64,000 nt of DNA, taken from positions 312,001-376,000 of the forward strand of contig CAIIXF020000124.1 of assembly GCA_903813345.2 (NCBI GenBank). Direction: 5' to 3'. The DNA comes from Owenia fusiformis. Its lineage: Eukaryota; Annelida; Polychaeta; Sabellida; Oweniidae. The position numbers and the translations under genes are program-made. The notes beneath the pieces were generated by a model. The model was given only the letters and a program-made list of their open reading frames with translations. It made no database searches and had not been told where the DNA came from. Positions 54,801-64,000 of this stretch are shown here, piece by piece. Each line of letters opens with the position of its first letter. Position 1 is the stretch's first letter.

Positions 54801-57800
54801 TTCCAATGTTATTATAACTTAATTCATGGGGGGGGGGGGGGCTGATAGATCTTTGCAACTTGGCTATAGAATCAGTTATAACTTCATAAAATATAACTAC
54901 ATTAATACATGACAAAGATTGGGATTTTAATTTACAGTAGAATAGGCATATACCGGGGCCTATTTCATATCGACTCTATACTTACAGTTAACAATACGGA
55001 TGACCCTCCAAGGAGAAATGATTATAAGGATCAAAGCTGCGTCCACTTCCGCCCACGCCCAGATACCGTCAATGAGCGTCAGATCAAGGATCCAAGATAA
55101 GATCACAACAAATCCATCAAACACCTTTAAAAGAAATTGCGTTTTATTCATCATGGTAAATTACTATCCATGTATCCTCAAACGCAAGCAAGATAACTGG
55201 TTGAATGCATTTAGACAAATTGGTTTAAACTGTTAAAAGCCGGTTCCTGTATTATCTAAAAAGCCGGTTTTGTCAAATGACTTCTAGAAACCGGCTCTGA
55301 AAACCGGTCTCTTTAGCTCCCAAGAAGTCGATCTTGAAGAGAGGTCATATGGTCTCACGATTAATTATTTTGTTTATCACTGGTTCAAAAATATGTTACC
55401 CTATTAAGCATTTTAAGTGTTTTTCTTCTTAAATGTGAATCATCAAAATAGTATTCAAAGTTATTACGCCCGTAAAACGGACAATGCACGGAGAGATCTC
55501 GTACGATTTTTGCAGGAGGTCATGGAGACACAATCTCCTTGATTTTTATAGCTCAAAGGTTGACTTTTACGCAATGGTAACATGGGACCTTTTCAATAGA
55601 TTTCATATCTTAGAAGCGTAGCAGTTAAAAACATACATTTAATATTAGCGTGTATTACATACCTAGCGAAGCATTTGTATGGAAGTCAATGGGAAAGTTA
55701 GCGAGCTATATCCACCGATATTGCCCGATTACCCCGATATAGCCCGCTTACCTCGTTTTGATATTAGATTTCTTTAATAACCATGATAATATCATGACGT
55801 CACGTCATTGATACAAAGTAACCATGGGAACAAAGGCATGTAATACATCAGTTATGTCACTATGACGTGAAATATGCCTTCGTTCTTGCCCAAATATAGA
55901 GCCTCCCAAGGTCGGCCTATATTGGGAGAACTCAGGCATATTTCACGTCATAGTGACATAACCTCTAAAAATAACCCATTTACCTATACCTATACGTAGT
56001 TTGTAATTACACTAAGTGGTATTTTACCTAAGTTACAGGGTTTACGATACGTTATTACCTATAAATGGCCGAAGATAGGTAATTCGAAAACGAATGTTTT
56101 TATCCAACAAATCATGTCATTTCTAGATCAAATATCATCCACTAAACTTTAAAATACTAACAACAAACATTTCTCATTCGATCTGCATAGAAATTAAGTG
56201 GTCGAACACATACATTGATGCAATAAACGATGCCATGTGATGATGCATGACATTGTTGAATTAACACATTCTTCATCAGTTTTGCTTATAGTAAATGTAT
56301 GAAATCAGCCATTTTCTCGTGGTTTTACGTAATTGTTTAACTTTTATTTGCTCATATCATTCCTTGACGGATCTTGTATTTTCCAAATTTCTCCAAAATG
56401 GTTGTTTTCAAAGTCGAAGGTCAACTCGATGCCATTAATCGTATAGTAATTGTACTTCTAAACTATTCTGAATATTGAGATTTGGGGCATCGAATCTTAC
56501 CTGTAGCCTATCTTTGAAAATCTTTTTCCCGTGAGCTTGTATGTGTAGAACTTTCTAAAAATGAAATCATTTCATACGTTATTTGGGTCACATTCGCGAT
56601 CGACAACTGTATACAGATAATGCATTTCGTGGGCAATTATACGCAATTATGCGCAATATATTTATAGCATTTCATCAGACTTCGGGCGGTTCGAGCATTC
56701 AGTCCCTTTGCCATTTTTGATTGTGTAGTGTGTGTCAATGTAAATTGTGTTGTCATGAACTATATATAACGTATTGATACTACTGTTAAGAAACACATCA
56801 TCCTGCCAACGAGTAGGCAAGCCCATAAAACACATGGAAACAAATACTTACCTCAAATACCATCAGAGTGAGCACAACGAGACTTCCTATATGAAAAGCA
56901 TGCGCGAGAGTATGTTCGAGATCATGCTCTCCGTCATGGTGATTGTCTTCGGTTACATTTGGACACCCGTGATTTTCAAATGTCGAATTTTTCGCCAAGA
57001 TAGTGTCATTTTTGATTGTCCCCGATCCACGTTTTTGAATACGCCTACTTGGAGGTCCTTCATCGTTCCGAATTCCGTTTATTGTCTTATCTTGTGGATG
57101 CATGTTTCGCATGGCAGCACGTAGAACTCTTGACAGTACTCTATTATCTTGAATGTATTTACTTCTAGTTTGCAGGTGGCGCTTCCTCCTTTCCTCATGG
57201 ACTCCATCTCCATGGTATTTATCGTCTCCATGGTTATCATCCCCGTGGTTGAGAAAAGATACAAGATCCTCTAAATTCCCTAAATCGTAATGATTCTCGT
57301 CGAAGCAATGGAAGTCGGCAGGGTATGCGTCCTTCAGGGCGTTTGATAAAGTCCATGTGGAAGCAATGTTTTTTTCAAGAAGCCCTGAAAAATATATAAA
57401 GAAAAGTTTTGTCTATAAATATTTGTTACGGTGATATACCTTCTGCGTATTACTAATTATTGTATAGACCCTTTTATAAAAAAATAGGTCCATTTGGTAC
57501 ACGAAATAATTAAATCCAAAATGGTCGTTCATATTTAGCACATTAAAGAGAACATTTGGATTTTGGGAATATTCTTGGACGTTGTGATTTGATTGTTCAG
57601 GAGTTTTCAAAGGGATTAAATCAATTGACAAACTATATAATTCTTTTAAGAACCTGCTAAAACTAAGTATTTTACACCTTTTTGAAATTCCACATTGTTT
57701 TCGTCTTGTGCTCCTGGACGTGCGGTAGCTACTAAATCTTTTCATGATTATGATTACTGTAATTAATCCTCTATTGTAATTTAAACTACCTAGAATGCCT

Positions 57801-60800
57801 ATGGCGATTGGTAGTAGATATTTTGTGTATTTTTTGATTATGAAGGAAATAAATAATATGTTAAAAAAAATCGTCATTATATTTTCGGGAAAATCGCTTT
57901 ACTGTTCAATTGCAAATGGTTACAGATGCCACTGGCGAATCCAGAAGCTAAGGCAGTTAGTTTAAAATCTCGAAAACAGATTGTAAGATTCTTATTCAAA
58001 ATACATATTCATGTTTTCAAGCATTAAACCAAGGTAAGCTAAAGTATGTATCCAGTCGAGTTCAACAAAGATCGCTCGAGTGATTTGCAAAAATTTCTGA
58101 ACTGTCGTTGTCCTATTGGAAAGAAACTAAGATCAAGCACGTTTTGGCGGTTTATCGGTTCACCGTGACCAGCTTTTGTGCGTGTGATCAATGGAACTAA
58201 CTAACTATGTAAATATATTTACCTTTCTGTAATGCCATGGTAATGCTAATGACATGCTATTAATTTGTTTACCAGAAATAACTAACGCCATTATAAGAAT
58301 AGTAAACATAGACCCATTACATACATTTTAAAACATAATTTGTGAAGATTGGATAGCAATTACCAAAGTTAGAGCAGTTTTAGTGAAAACTTCTGTGACA
58401 TATATATGTCCATCTGGGTTCCAAATTGATTTTATTCGTGACAGACATATCCGTCATTCTGGGTATATAAAGGTTAAGCACTATTTTTGCAAAATAGATG
58501 AATAGACAAGAATCTTAACATGTCAGGATGGTTTGTCCTCATCGTTAACTTAACCTCAATGTAGTCCCAGACTGATGTAAGACTGGATGATTTGAAGACA
58601 CAATTAATGACCTGGATGAGATGTTTGAAGCATTGAACATTTTTACTGAACCTTTTCATGAATTAATACCTTTTCAATATAAAAACATGTAATGAATTCA
58701 ATTTAGACCTTGGCTAGGTTATTGGGGGATTTTTTCAAAATATAATATCTTCAGAGAAGAAAGTCAGTTTCAGATTATTATATATTTCAAAAATAATATT
58801 TTTGGTTTATTTAGCATCGGAATTACAGACTCTGACCCTTTAAATGTCTTTATACACACATATCAGCATTTTTCTTGGGAAATACCTACTATGTTTCTTT
58901 AAATTAGGAGGTATTTCTTAAGAAAAATTCTGATATATGTGTTTTCATATCGTAGAAACCTGTTTTCATGGTTGGCGAATCTAACCGATGAATGCAGACG
59001 TTTGTTTACGCCTGTAAGACATAAATTACGTGGGTCAAGACATCAAACACTTACCTTTATTACGTGCGTTCAATCACATGCGCTGGTTAATTTTACGCTC
59101 ATTTTACGCGCGTTGAAGTAGAAAATTACAGGCGGGGAGGAAATGTGGCAAGCGCATCGTATAAAATGGTACATGACATCATTTTATTTACATCAGATAT
59201 ACGGTCTTAATTAACGCGTATAAGAGTTTCAATCGCCGTAAATTGTGGAATATAGTATCAATGAACACTAAATCTAAGGTCGCATTCACATTTGATCTAC
59301 GGCAACCATACGGCGACTGTAGCTTTCCAAAATCGAGGTAAATATGCAGCCTGAAATATAGGGATAAGCAGTACCATGCATTTTCTAAATCGATTTTGTG
59401 AAGTTTAAATACGGCCACCGTAGAGCAAATGTGCTGAGGCGCAATTCACATCTCAATATCATTCAAATCCAATATTTATTCCATGTTTTTATACGCTATG
59501 AGCATTGTTTTAAATCTCAACTGTACGTGGAACGTAGTTCCTTGAAATCAGTAAATTTCTACTGCGAGCGTAGGTAAACTACGGTCGCCTTACGGTCTCC
59601 GTACGGCGTATCAAGTATTTCACTGGCGGTGGGCTCGCCGTAGAAATCTAACTTGGGAGTTATAACTGCATTTCCGCAGTAACCGTAAAAATTAACAAGC
59701 CGTATAGTCAGACCGCGGAAATGTTCCACAGTTGACCTGCGACTGCTCTTGGATTTTAGGGGTTACAAATGACCTTTGCGAACCATAGGATCGTCGTATG
59801 GCCTCCATGTGGTTGCCCTGCCTTTACCCACAGGTTCGCCCTACGCTGACCGTGCGTCATCATCAGCCTTATGGCAACCATAGATTTTATGCATGTCTCC
59901 TGAAAATCAAAATACGCCGTACGGCTGCCATGGTAAATGTGACTTCTATTACCTAATCACAGAAATTCTAAGACGACCGTAGAAAGGTTACTGACCGCAG
60001 ATATAATATAAACTATATGATAACCTTCGTAAGAAAATTGAGGAAAACAAAATAAAAAATAAAAATGCCTCCACAATTTTAGCCCTGCTGGAGTCGACTT
60101 AAAATCATCATTACATTATTAATTTTCAAGTAGATTAAAAGACTTATTCAGGATCTGATTGCAGGAACTGATTTTTCTTACTTCTATACTGCGTATATAT
60201 ATTGTCTGTACGCATCAATGATTGCCAGATACCTATGGAATTATTACATATAATTTCTTTTGCATTAATAGATTTAATAGATTTGATAAGCAATGTTTCA
60301 TAAGCCAATGTCCACTTGAACTGTATGAAATATTTATTATCTGTAAAATATGCCCGTGACACTAAAATACAATACAATTTAATGCAATGCAATACAATGC
60401 AATGCATCGCAATTTACATATAACGTACATGTATTGTATTACAATAGTACAACGCGATGCAACACAATGCGATAAATACAATAGAATAATTTTGGAGAAA
60501 ACAAAAACTGTATACAGGATGATCAATAAATAAAATATTTGCTAAAAGGTAAGTGGGCTGATGCTATTTTTGACTCATATTACTCCTTTATGATGCTTAC
60601 AAGACAAATAATGAGCCCTAGATTCGTGTTATCTTGTTTTTGAACTAACTATTTAATAATTTCTTCTCTCTTGTTCTTTAGATCAATAAACTTACTGCTA
60701 ATGCTATGACTATTATTTCTTCTATTTTTCTCAGTTAGTTAAGATAATTATCACCTATTAGTGCTTTATATCTACGCTAAGATCTTCAAATCATATGACT

Positions 60801-60994
60801 TTCTTTTGATTGAATGTAATAATGACGTTCAACGAAATGTTCTCAAGTAATGATATTGTTAATACTTACGTCTAACGATGATAACATCTATAATGAGCTG
60901 GGAGACAACGAATGTAGCGTCCAATATGGCCAGAAACGCAACGAAAATTAGAATGGATGGGGAGTCAATGACGTGTTTGATCTTTTTTCGGTAC
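44181..60994 (-). CDS. Channel gene B: Hv3-like voltage-sensor proton channel with long S1-S2 loop and 565-residue repeat tail (5' end incomplete)
   Basis: Nine exons were joined by hand in one open frame of about 990 residues from S1 on; the N-terminus is uncertain. Splice phases equal those of gene A at every junction, and exon-length differences are all multiples of three. S1 keeps the Asp of VxLDA (Hv1 Asp112), S2 ends FE with His at minus 13, and S3 keeps FDG and ILD. S4 reads IIISPWRVIRIVNC, with R1 replaced by Ser and R2 and R3 kept. The S3-S4 exon differs from gene A at about 9 of 47 residues; loop and tail have diverged far more. The tail is more than twice as long as in A and made of 14-residue double units (DTTVHSE + ETTVQPL). 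One intron carries a 6.8-kb palindromic element. The copies are a tandem duplication; whether they form mixed dimers is unknown. Confidence 0.86.
46302..46386 (-). CDS. Gene B exon: C-terminal linker 2
   Basis: 85 bp reading DDTPETPGIRRCLSAVELEE and IQHDLKEC. Short amphipathic helix by appearance. It ends with AG joined to C, giving Ser as the first tail residue. Confidence 0.82.
46715..46846 (-). CDS. Gene B exon: C-terminal linker 1
   Basis: 132 bp reading DEITRKTGKYFNIMSRITNI, LLTTLTMRNDGTKN and DDEDDDPEQG. The TRKTGxYxxxMSxITNILxTT block matches A. The acidic cluster follows at the same place. Confidence 0.86.
47200..47287 (-). CDS. Gene B exon: coiled coil, part 2
   Basis: 88 bp reading REILHLRDLAADHGATDEAI and ELCTNKSSE. 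One codon longer than in A. It is separated from part 1 by a 7.2-kb intron. Confidence 0.88.
47388..47515. repeat. (AATAC)n-type microsatellite in a gene B intron
   Basis: Irregular runs of ACAAT, ATACA and AACAAT units. Similar AATAC-rich runs occur at 60.37-60.48 kb and 63.67-63.70 kb. Confidence 0.85.
49169..50132. mobile_element. Mariner-like relic, about 965 bp, ends GGTGTCTCAAAAATGTACC
   Basis: The termini GGTGTCTCAAAAATGTACC and GGTACATTTTTTGAGACACC are inverted, and subterminal parts (TTTTTAGTTCAGTCTTGCCT, TTGCATGGTCAT) also match inversely, making arms of about 160 bp. In the centre GYLKEHVK can be read at about 49810, as in the C-terminal WGYLKxxVY block of mariner transposases, but the surrounding frame is destroyed. 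Nested in the large palindromic element. Confidence 0.6.
50463..51929. mobile_element. Element with ATGTCCCCACCA inverted ends and internal 162-bp tandem monomers
   Basis: Left end ATGTCCCCACCACATAGTGT; right end CACTTGGTGGGGACAT. Between them GCCATTTTGGATTTTCCGTC / CTAAAATCTTGTCTGTAAAG / GATCAATTTCAAATTTTCAG recurs about every 162 bp (word positions near 51020, 51184, 51346, 51507, 51669, 51830), with two more diverged units before. Near the left end is a CGTCCGTCTGTCTGTCCGTC run. No protein. A lone monomer piece is at 2.48 kb. Confidence 0.82.
51930..53345. other. Central filler of the palindromic element
   Basis: AT-rich sequence without readable protein, between the GTCCCC element and the right arm. 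Confidence 0.4.
54492..54607 (-). CDS. Gene B exon: post-S4 coiled coil, part 1
   Basis: 116 bp reading FVMTFKERYKIHIRLIQRQA, RSSEKKAKVATSKMTRIE. Same phases as in A. It lies about 65 bp beyond the right end of the large palindromic element, which therefore occupies the next intron. Confidence 0.9.
54829..54841. repeat. Poly-G run in a gene B intron
   Basis: About twelve consecutive G. Similar runs lie near 37570 and 38470 and a poly-C run near 38290, all in or near gene A introns. Length is likely to be unreliable in assembly. Confidence 0.8.
54986..55124 (-). CDS. Gene B exon: S3 and S4
   Basis: 139 bp reading VFDGFVVILSWILDLTLIDG, IWAWAEVDAALILIIISPWR and VIRIVN. The first S4 Arg position is Ser. 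The acceptor is CTTTTAAAG and the donor T|GTAAGT. Confidence 0.95.
55851..55962. mobile_element. 112-bp fold-back with perfect 29-bp arms
   Basis: GTTATGTCACTATGACGTGA AATATGCCT is repeated as its exact reverse complement; the inner parts (GCCCAAATATAGAGCCT and mirror) also pair imperfectly. It lies in a gene B intron. Contains the CRE-like word TGACGTGA. Confidence 0.8.
56501..56554 (-). CDS. Gene B exon: S2-S3 linker
   Basis: 54 bp reading KVLHIQAHGKKIFKDRLQ, the same length as A. The Lys157-equivalent position (Glu plus 4) is His, which could make it pH-titratable. Confidence 0.88.
56852..57384 (-). CDS. Gene B exon: long S1-S2 loop and S2 helix
   Basis: 533 bp, 42 bp shorter than in A. 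It opens RLLEKNIASTWTLSNALKD, then DFHCFDENHYDLGNLEDLVS, FLNHGDDNHGDDKYHGDG and a basic region, GCPNVTEDNHHDGEHDL, and S2 as AHAFHIGSLVVLTLMVFE. Conserved with A: LLEK, STxTLS, YPxDF, C[YF]DExHYD, LEDLxSFLxHG and CPN[IV]TE. The middle is free to vary and has additional NDT and NST sequons. Confidence 0.92.
58855..58942. repeat. Hairpin with arms of about 32-35 bp
   Basis: ACACATATCAGCATTTTTCT TGGGAAATACCT is mirrored by AGGTATTTCTTAAGAAAAATTC TGATATATGTGT with few mismatches. It is intronic to gene B. Confidence 0.65.
59278..59950. mobile_element. Probable MITE rich in CTACGGCNACCGTACGG words
   Basis: The left end GCATTCACATTTGATCTACG / GCAACCATACGGCG is mirrored at the right by CGCCGTACGGCTGCCATGGT / AAATGTGAC. 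Many TACGG and CCGTA words in both orientations fill the centre, which is GC-richer than the flanks. It is intronic to gene B. Confidence 0.6.
60366..60485. repeat. (AATAC/AATGC)n microsatellite
   Basis: Runs of AATACA, AATGCA and similar units, imperfect. Confidence 0.8.
60870..60994 (-). CDS. Gene B exon: S1 helix
   Basis: 125 bp, the same length and phases as in A, between TTTTTCAG and C|GTAAGT. It reads YRKKIKHVIDSPSILIFVAF, LAILDATFVVSQ and LIIDVIIVR. Confidence 0.92.
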
Positions 60995-61302
60995 CTGAAA
61001 AATAGTTTTTAAAAATGATATATTCATTAATAACGATCGTTGAACACTAAACCTTTTCGGCTCTTCTGTTTGGTCCAAAATGTATTGCCAATTATGTATT
61101 TAAAGGTGGAATAACAGATTGACGGCATTGTCAAAAACATTTATTTACTAATTGATAATTATTGTGCTTTTACTAATCTAAAATTTCTAATTCAAAATAC
61201 ATAACCATATTTTCTCTGTTTATTTATTTTCTCTATTTTGTTTTTAAAATGCATAGTATACAATACATGTACAGTGCATCGTACATGTTTACAATATCTC
61301 AC

Positions 61303-61343
61303 CTTGAAGTATTTTTTGCCCATAAAGGCTGAATATAGACCAT
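61303..61343 (-). CDS. Gene B very tentative first exon
   Basis: MVYIQPLWAKNTS followed by AG|GTGAGA would supply the phase 2 end required by the S1 exon 300 bp away (AG plus G gives Arg). It is short, unlike the gene A candidate, and the frame is not conserved, so the match of phase may be chance. Confidence 0.2.
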
Positions 61344-61349
61344 GAAATT

Positions 61350-63405
61350 GCTAATGTAGAATTACTTTTGAAAAGATCAAATCAAAATAGATTGTTTTTT
61401 ATACATATCTTCACTGTTTTATTTTATGAAACTGTCAATTCATGTAGCCGTACGTGTCTTTGGATCATTCGTGCATGATAAATTGATGTTCATTCAGGTA
61501 GATAGAAGGGAGGTTCAGTTCCACGTTTAAAGAGAACAAGTACGAGAACATGTAAAAGTATTATCCTCTTATGATAATTGTTCTCCTCCGAAGTAATTAC
61601 TTGCCCAATTTTGTAAAAAGGTATGAGGACATTATTTTCCTATGAGAACAGCTATTGAGATGGAATAGTATTCCCCGTGGGTCATAATTTAACACATACA
61701 TTCACAAGTTCTCTCAAACGTGTTGTTTAACCTCCCTATTCATTTTCTACATAAGTATTCTGGGACACCCCCTTAAAATGTTAGAATATCGTAAACCTTG
61801 TTCCCGTCATTGTTTCCTTTCAGATCTTACAACTGCAGTTGATATTTTCATTCATTCTATATTAATTGCAAGTCAAAATATGCAAATACATGCAAAAGCT
61901 TTAGATTGTTAAAACATGCGTAAATTGGAATTCAATAGTTAAACTGCAGTCTTGTATGCCAATCAGAGGCCCTACCTTTTAAAATAAGTACTTATTCCTC
62001 GCTTTTTTTCTTCGTCACCGTCCAGTTTGGTAGCGTTATGTTCCATGTTTAACATCTTGTTCACTTGTAGGCCAGGCATACATGAACGTTTCTGCAAATC
62101 GTCAATTGTTGTCGTTCGCTTTTGTCATGCAATTCGTCACCTTGGTATTATTTTATATGTTGAAGGACTGGATTTTGCATGTCTTCGCACACCTGTTTAT
62201 GCTATGCAAACTGCACACGACTGGTAATAGCCAGCAACATGAGTCATTACTTTTTTGTATTTGTCAAAGTTATTGATACTTTTGAACGTTCGAATTCCTT
62301 TGTATATAGAAAACATGTTTTTTCTTCGTTTGCGCTATTCAAGACCATAGCCATAACGACACCAGTTATAAATCAGTAGATGCTGTGGATGGAGATGTTA
62401 TAAAACATTAAATTATGCATGTCTCGCTCCCAACAACGTGATAATTGCATAAAGGCTAATGGACTTTGATTTTTTGTTTAGTGTCAGGAAATCGTTTTGA
62501 AATAATTGGAAATAAAGAAAAGAAATAAAGAATGTAGCTTCTGCTGAACGGAAGTGTATATTTGGAAGATAATACTTACCGTTTTAAAATTAGAATTTAA
62601 AGATTATTTATCATCTTTGTTTTTGTCTACAATCTTAGTATAGTCCCTGGTAATTGAAATGGCCTTGACGCCCTACGATCGAAGGATGCACGTATAGTTG
62701 AGTCACTTTTGTAGTATAACGAGTAAAACGGCGATGTTTTTTATCATAAAACGCAATGTCTGCTCATTGTAAACATGTCTCCATAATGTTTTAATTTATT
62801 GGTTAATGAAAACACATCTAATGGAATCCTGTGCTGAGGTTTTCCATTCTGTGTTTTCCTTAACCAATGTACTTGCACAAACTTTTTGTCCGTCAAAACT
62901 TACTTTTTGAGCAGAATAACAAGTTCTAAATTGAACTTAAGCATTACTTTTTCTTAAAAGGCAAATAATTTCTTTCTCTTTTCTTTCGATTAGTTTCTAC
63001 ATGAGAGATTTTCTTCGAGCTTTGAACAGAAAAAGATTTATATCAAAGTTTATTGATGGTACAAAAAACATATCATCAATTATTAAAAATATTTTAGGTC
63101 ATTTAGGATTCAAAATTACTGGCCCTCTAAAGAGTAAATGCGCGAAAACGATTTGATGAATCATTTCTAAATATCCGAGCATTACCCTAACAATATTACA
63201 ATATTTAGTGCGACTGCATCGTTTTATAATTCCGAATGATTAAAGTGGAGATACGTGAGAAATAAGACAAAACCGAAAATATCTTGCAAAACATCAGTGC
63301 TGAAATATTCAAAATGTCAAGAAGAATAGTTTGAATATTTTCAATTAGATTTCAACGTTTTGACAATATTTTGTGGTCACAACACTCTTTGAATGGGCCA
63401 CATGC
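61350..63405. other. Region upstream of gene B S1 exon; no gene resolved
   Basis: The true 5' end of gene B may lie here or beyond the window. A minus-strand GTAAGT-like donor at about 62578 follows only stop-containing frames. Overlapping 60-66-codon plus-strand frames at 62.0-62.4 kb show no family likeness. Confidence 0.35.
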
Positions 63406-63409
63406 TAAA

Positions 63410-63612
63410 GTATATAGGGGTCGTGCACTGTGAGGTTTTTTATACAGGGAATATCCCGAGGGCTATATAAGGGTTATGTACTGAGAGGTTTTGGATATAG
63501 GGTATATCCTGAGGGATATATAGATATTATCCTATACGAGGTTAAGTATATTTGGATTATCCCGAGGCAAATATAATATATTTTCCCTCGGGACCTGCGG
63601 CCCTCGGACAGA
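63410..63612. repeat. Degenerate tandem repeat around ATATCCCGAGGGCTATATA
   Basis: Three or four units containing GAGGTTTT, ATACAGGGAATATCCCGAGG and TATA..GGTTA recur at roughly 60-65 bp. It borders the LINE 3' end. Confidence 0.55.
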
Positions 63613-63614
63613 TA

Positions 63615-64000
63615 TATTATAGTTTAGTTTAGTTTAGTTTTATTGTTATTTACAGTGGTAGGTTCAATACAATGCAATACAATACAATACAAAAGAAAAG
63701 TAATAAAAAGCAACCCAGCCCACTTGGGCTTATCAACCACTAATGTTAAAAATTACAATTAGATTCATAACAAACAATTTAAAAAATACTAGCATGAATT
63801 TCTTAGACATATACATGCAGTTAAATTCAATTTACATTATAAACGGCATTTCTTCTTTTAAAATAACAAAGTTTAACAAAATGAGCAGCTTGCCTAGGCA
63901 TTTTTTCAAATAAATACTGAAACTTTTGATCCGTAGTTGATTCTGTTTCTTCAAAAATTTGGTGATTTTGTAAATATGTTTTCCTTATTTCCTTATAAAA
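63615..64000 (-). pseudogene. 3' end of a LINE, cut by the window edge
   Basis: On the minus strand FEKMPRQAAHFVKLCYFKRR NAVYNVN can be read, in the style of LINE C-termini, followed by 3' non-coding sequence and an (AAACT)n tail, seen on the plus strand as TTTAGTTTAGTTTAG. The tail type resembles that of the LINE end at 40.28 kb. Confidence 0.45.

Noticed and set aside
57413-57877. 154-codon minus-strand frame just upstream of the gene B loop exon
   Set aside because: Lies in an intron; the exon acceptor at 57385 is fixed by homology and phase with gene A. Composition looks random.
62027-62379. Three overlapping plus-strand frames of 64-66 codons
   Set aside because: Mutually overlapping in different frames, no domain; probably chance.

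Overview
This is an AT-rich, intron-rich, repeat-laden animal genome segment. The features that suggest a marine invertebrate, most likely a mollusc, are the low GC content, many short inverted-repeat DNA transposons with TA target duplications, decayed LINE fragments, several minisatellites, and genes split into small exons with GT-AG borders. The species is not identifiable by eye.

The only genes I can assemble with confidence are two tandem, head-to-tail paralogues on the minus strand (copy A, about 31.08-39.73 kb; copy B, 44.18 kb to at least 60.99 kb). Both encode Hv-type voltage-sensor (proton channel) proteins. Nine coding exons were matched by hand in each copy, with identical splice phases and an intact frame: S1, a very long S1-S2 loop exon ending in S2, the S2-S3 linker, S3-S4, two coiled-coil exons, two short acidic or linker exons, and a repetitive Thr/Pro/Val-rich tail. 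The Hv1 landmark acids in S1, S2 and S3 are kept, as is the zinc-binding His of S2. The first S4 arginine is missing (Leu in A, Ser in B), the character reported for the leaky Aplysia Hv3 channel. The extracellular S1-S2 loop is an insert of roughly 160-180 residues, His-rich, with conserved cysteines and a conserved N-glycosylation sequon.

Layout: 0-9.6 kb holds minisatellites, a tRNA-like relic and two related candidate exons. 10.9-11.5 kb is a dead LINE reverse transcriptase. 12.8-19.9 kb is a cluster of short TIR/fold-back elements and 36-bp arrays. 19.9-22.6 kb is a degenerate satellite of about 186 bp. 23.9-25.9 kb holds more fold-back elements. 25.86-31.02 kb is a 5.16-kb element with 112-bp inverted ends and a TA duplication, carrying a 30-bp coding-type minisatellite, possible exons of disordered proteins and an unknown 135-codon ORF. 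31.08-39.73 kb is gene A. 40.3-43.5 kb is intergenic with a LINE 3' end and 21-bp repeats. 43.57-44.23 kb is a 68-bp array in the likely 3' UTR of gene B. 44.18-61 kb is gene B, with a 6.8-kb palindromic element (47.62-54.43 kb) inside one intron. 61-64 kb is mostly non-coding and ends in another LINE 3' fragment.

For gene function, both products should sit in the plasma membrane as coiled-coil dimers and pass protons, probably with weak voltage control because S4 keeps only two arginines. The loop and tail are the parts that differ most from textbook Hv1. No RNA genes, CRISPR arrays or prokaryotic signals were found.
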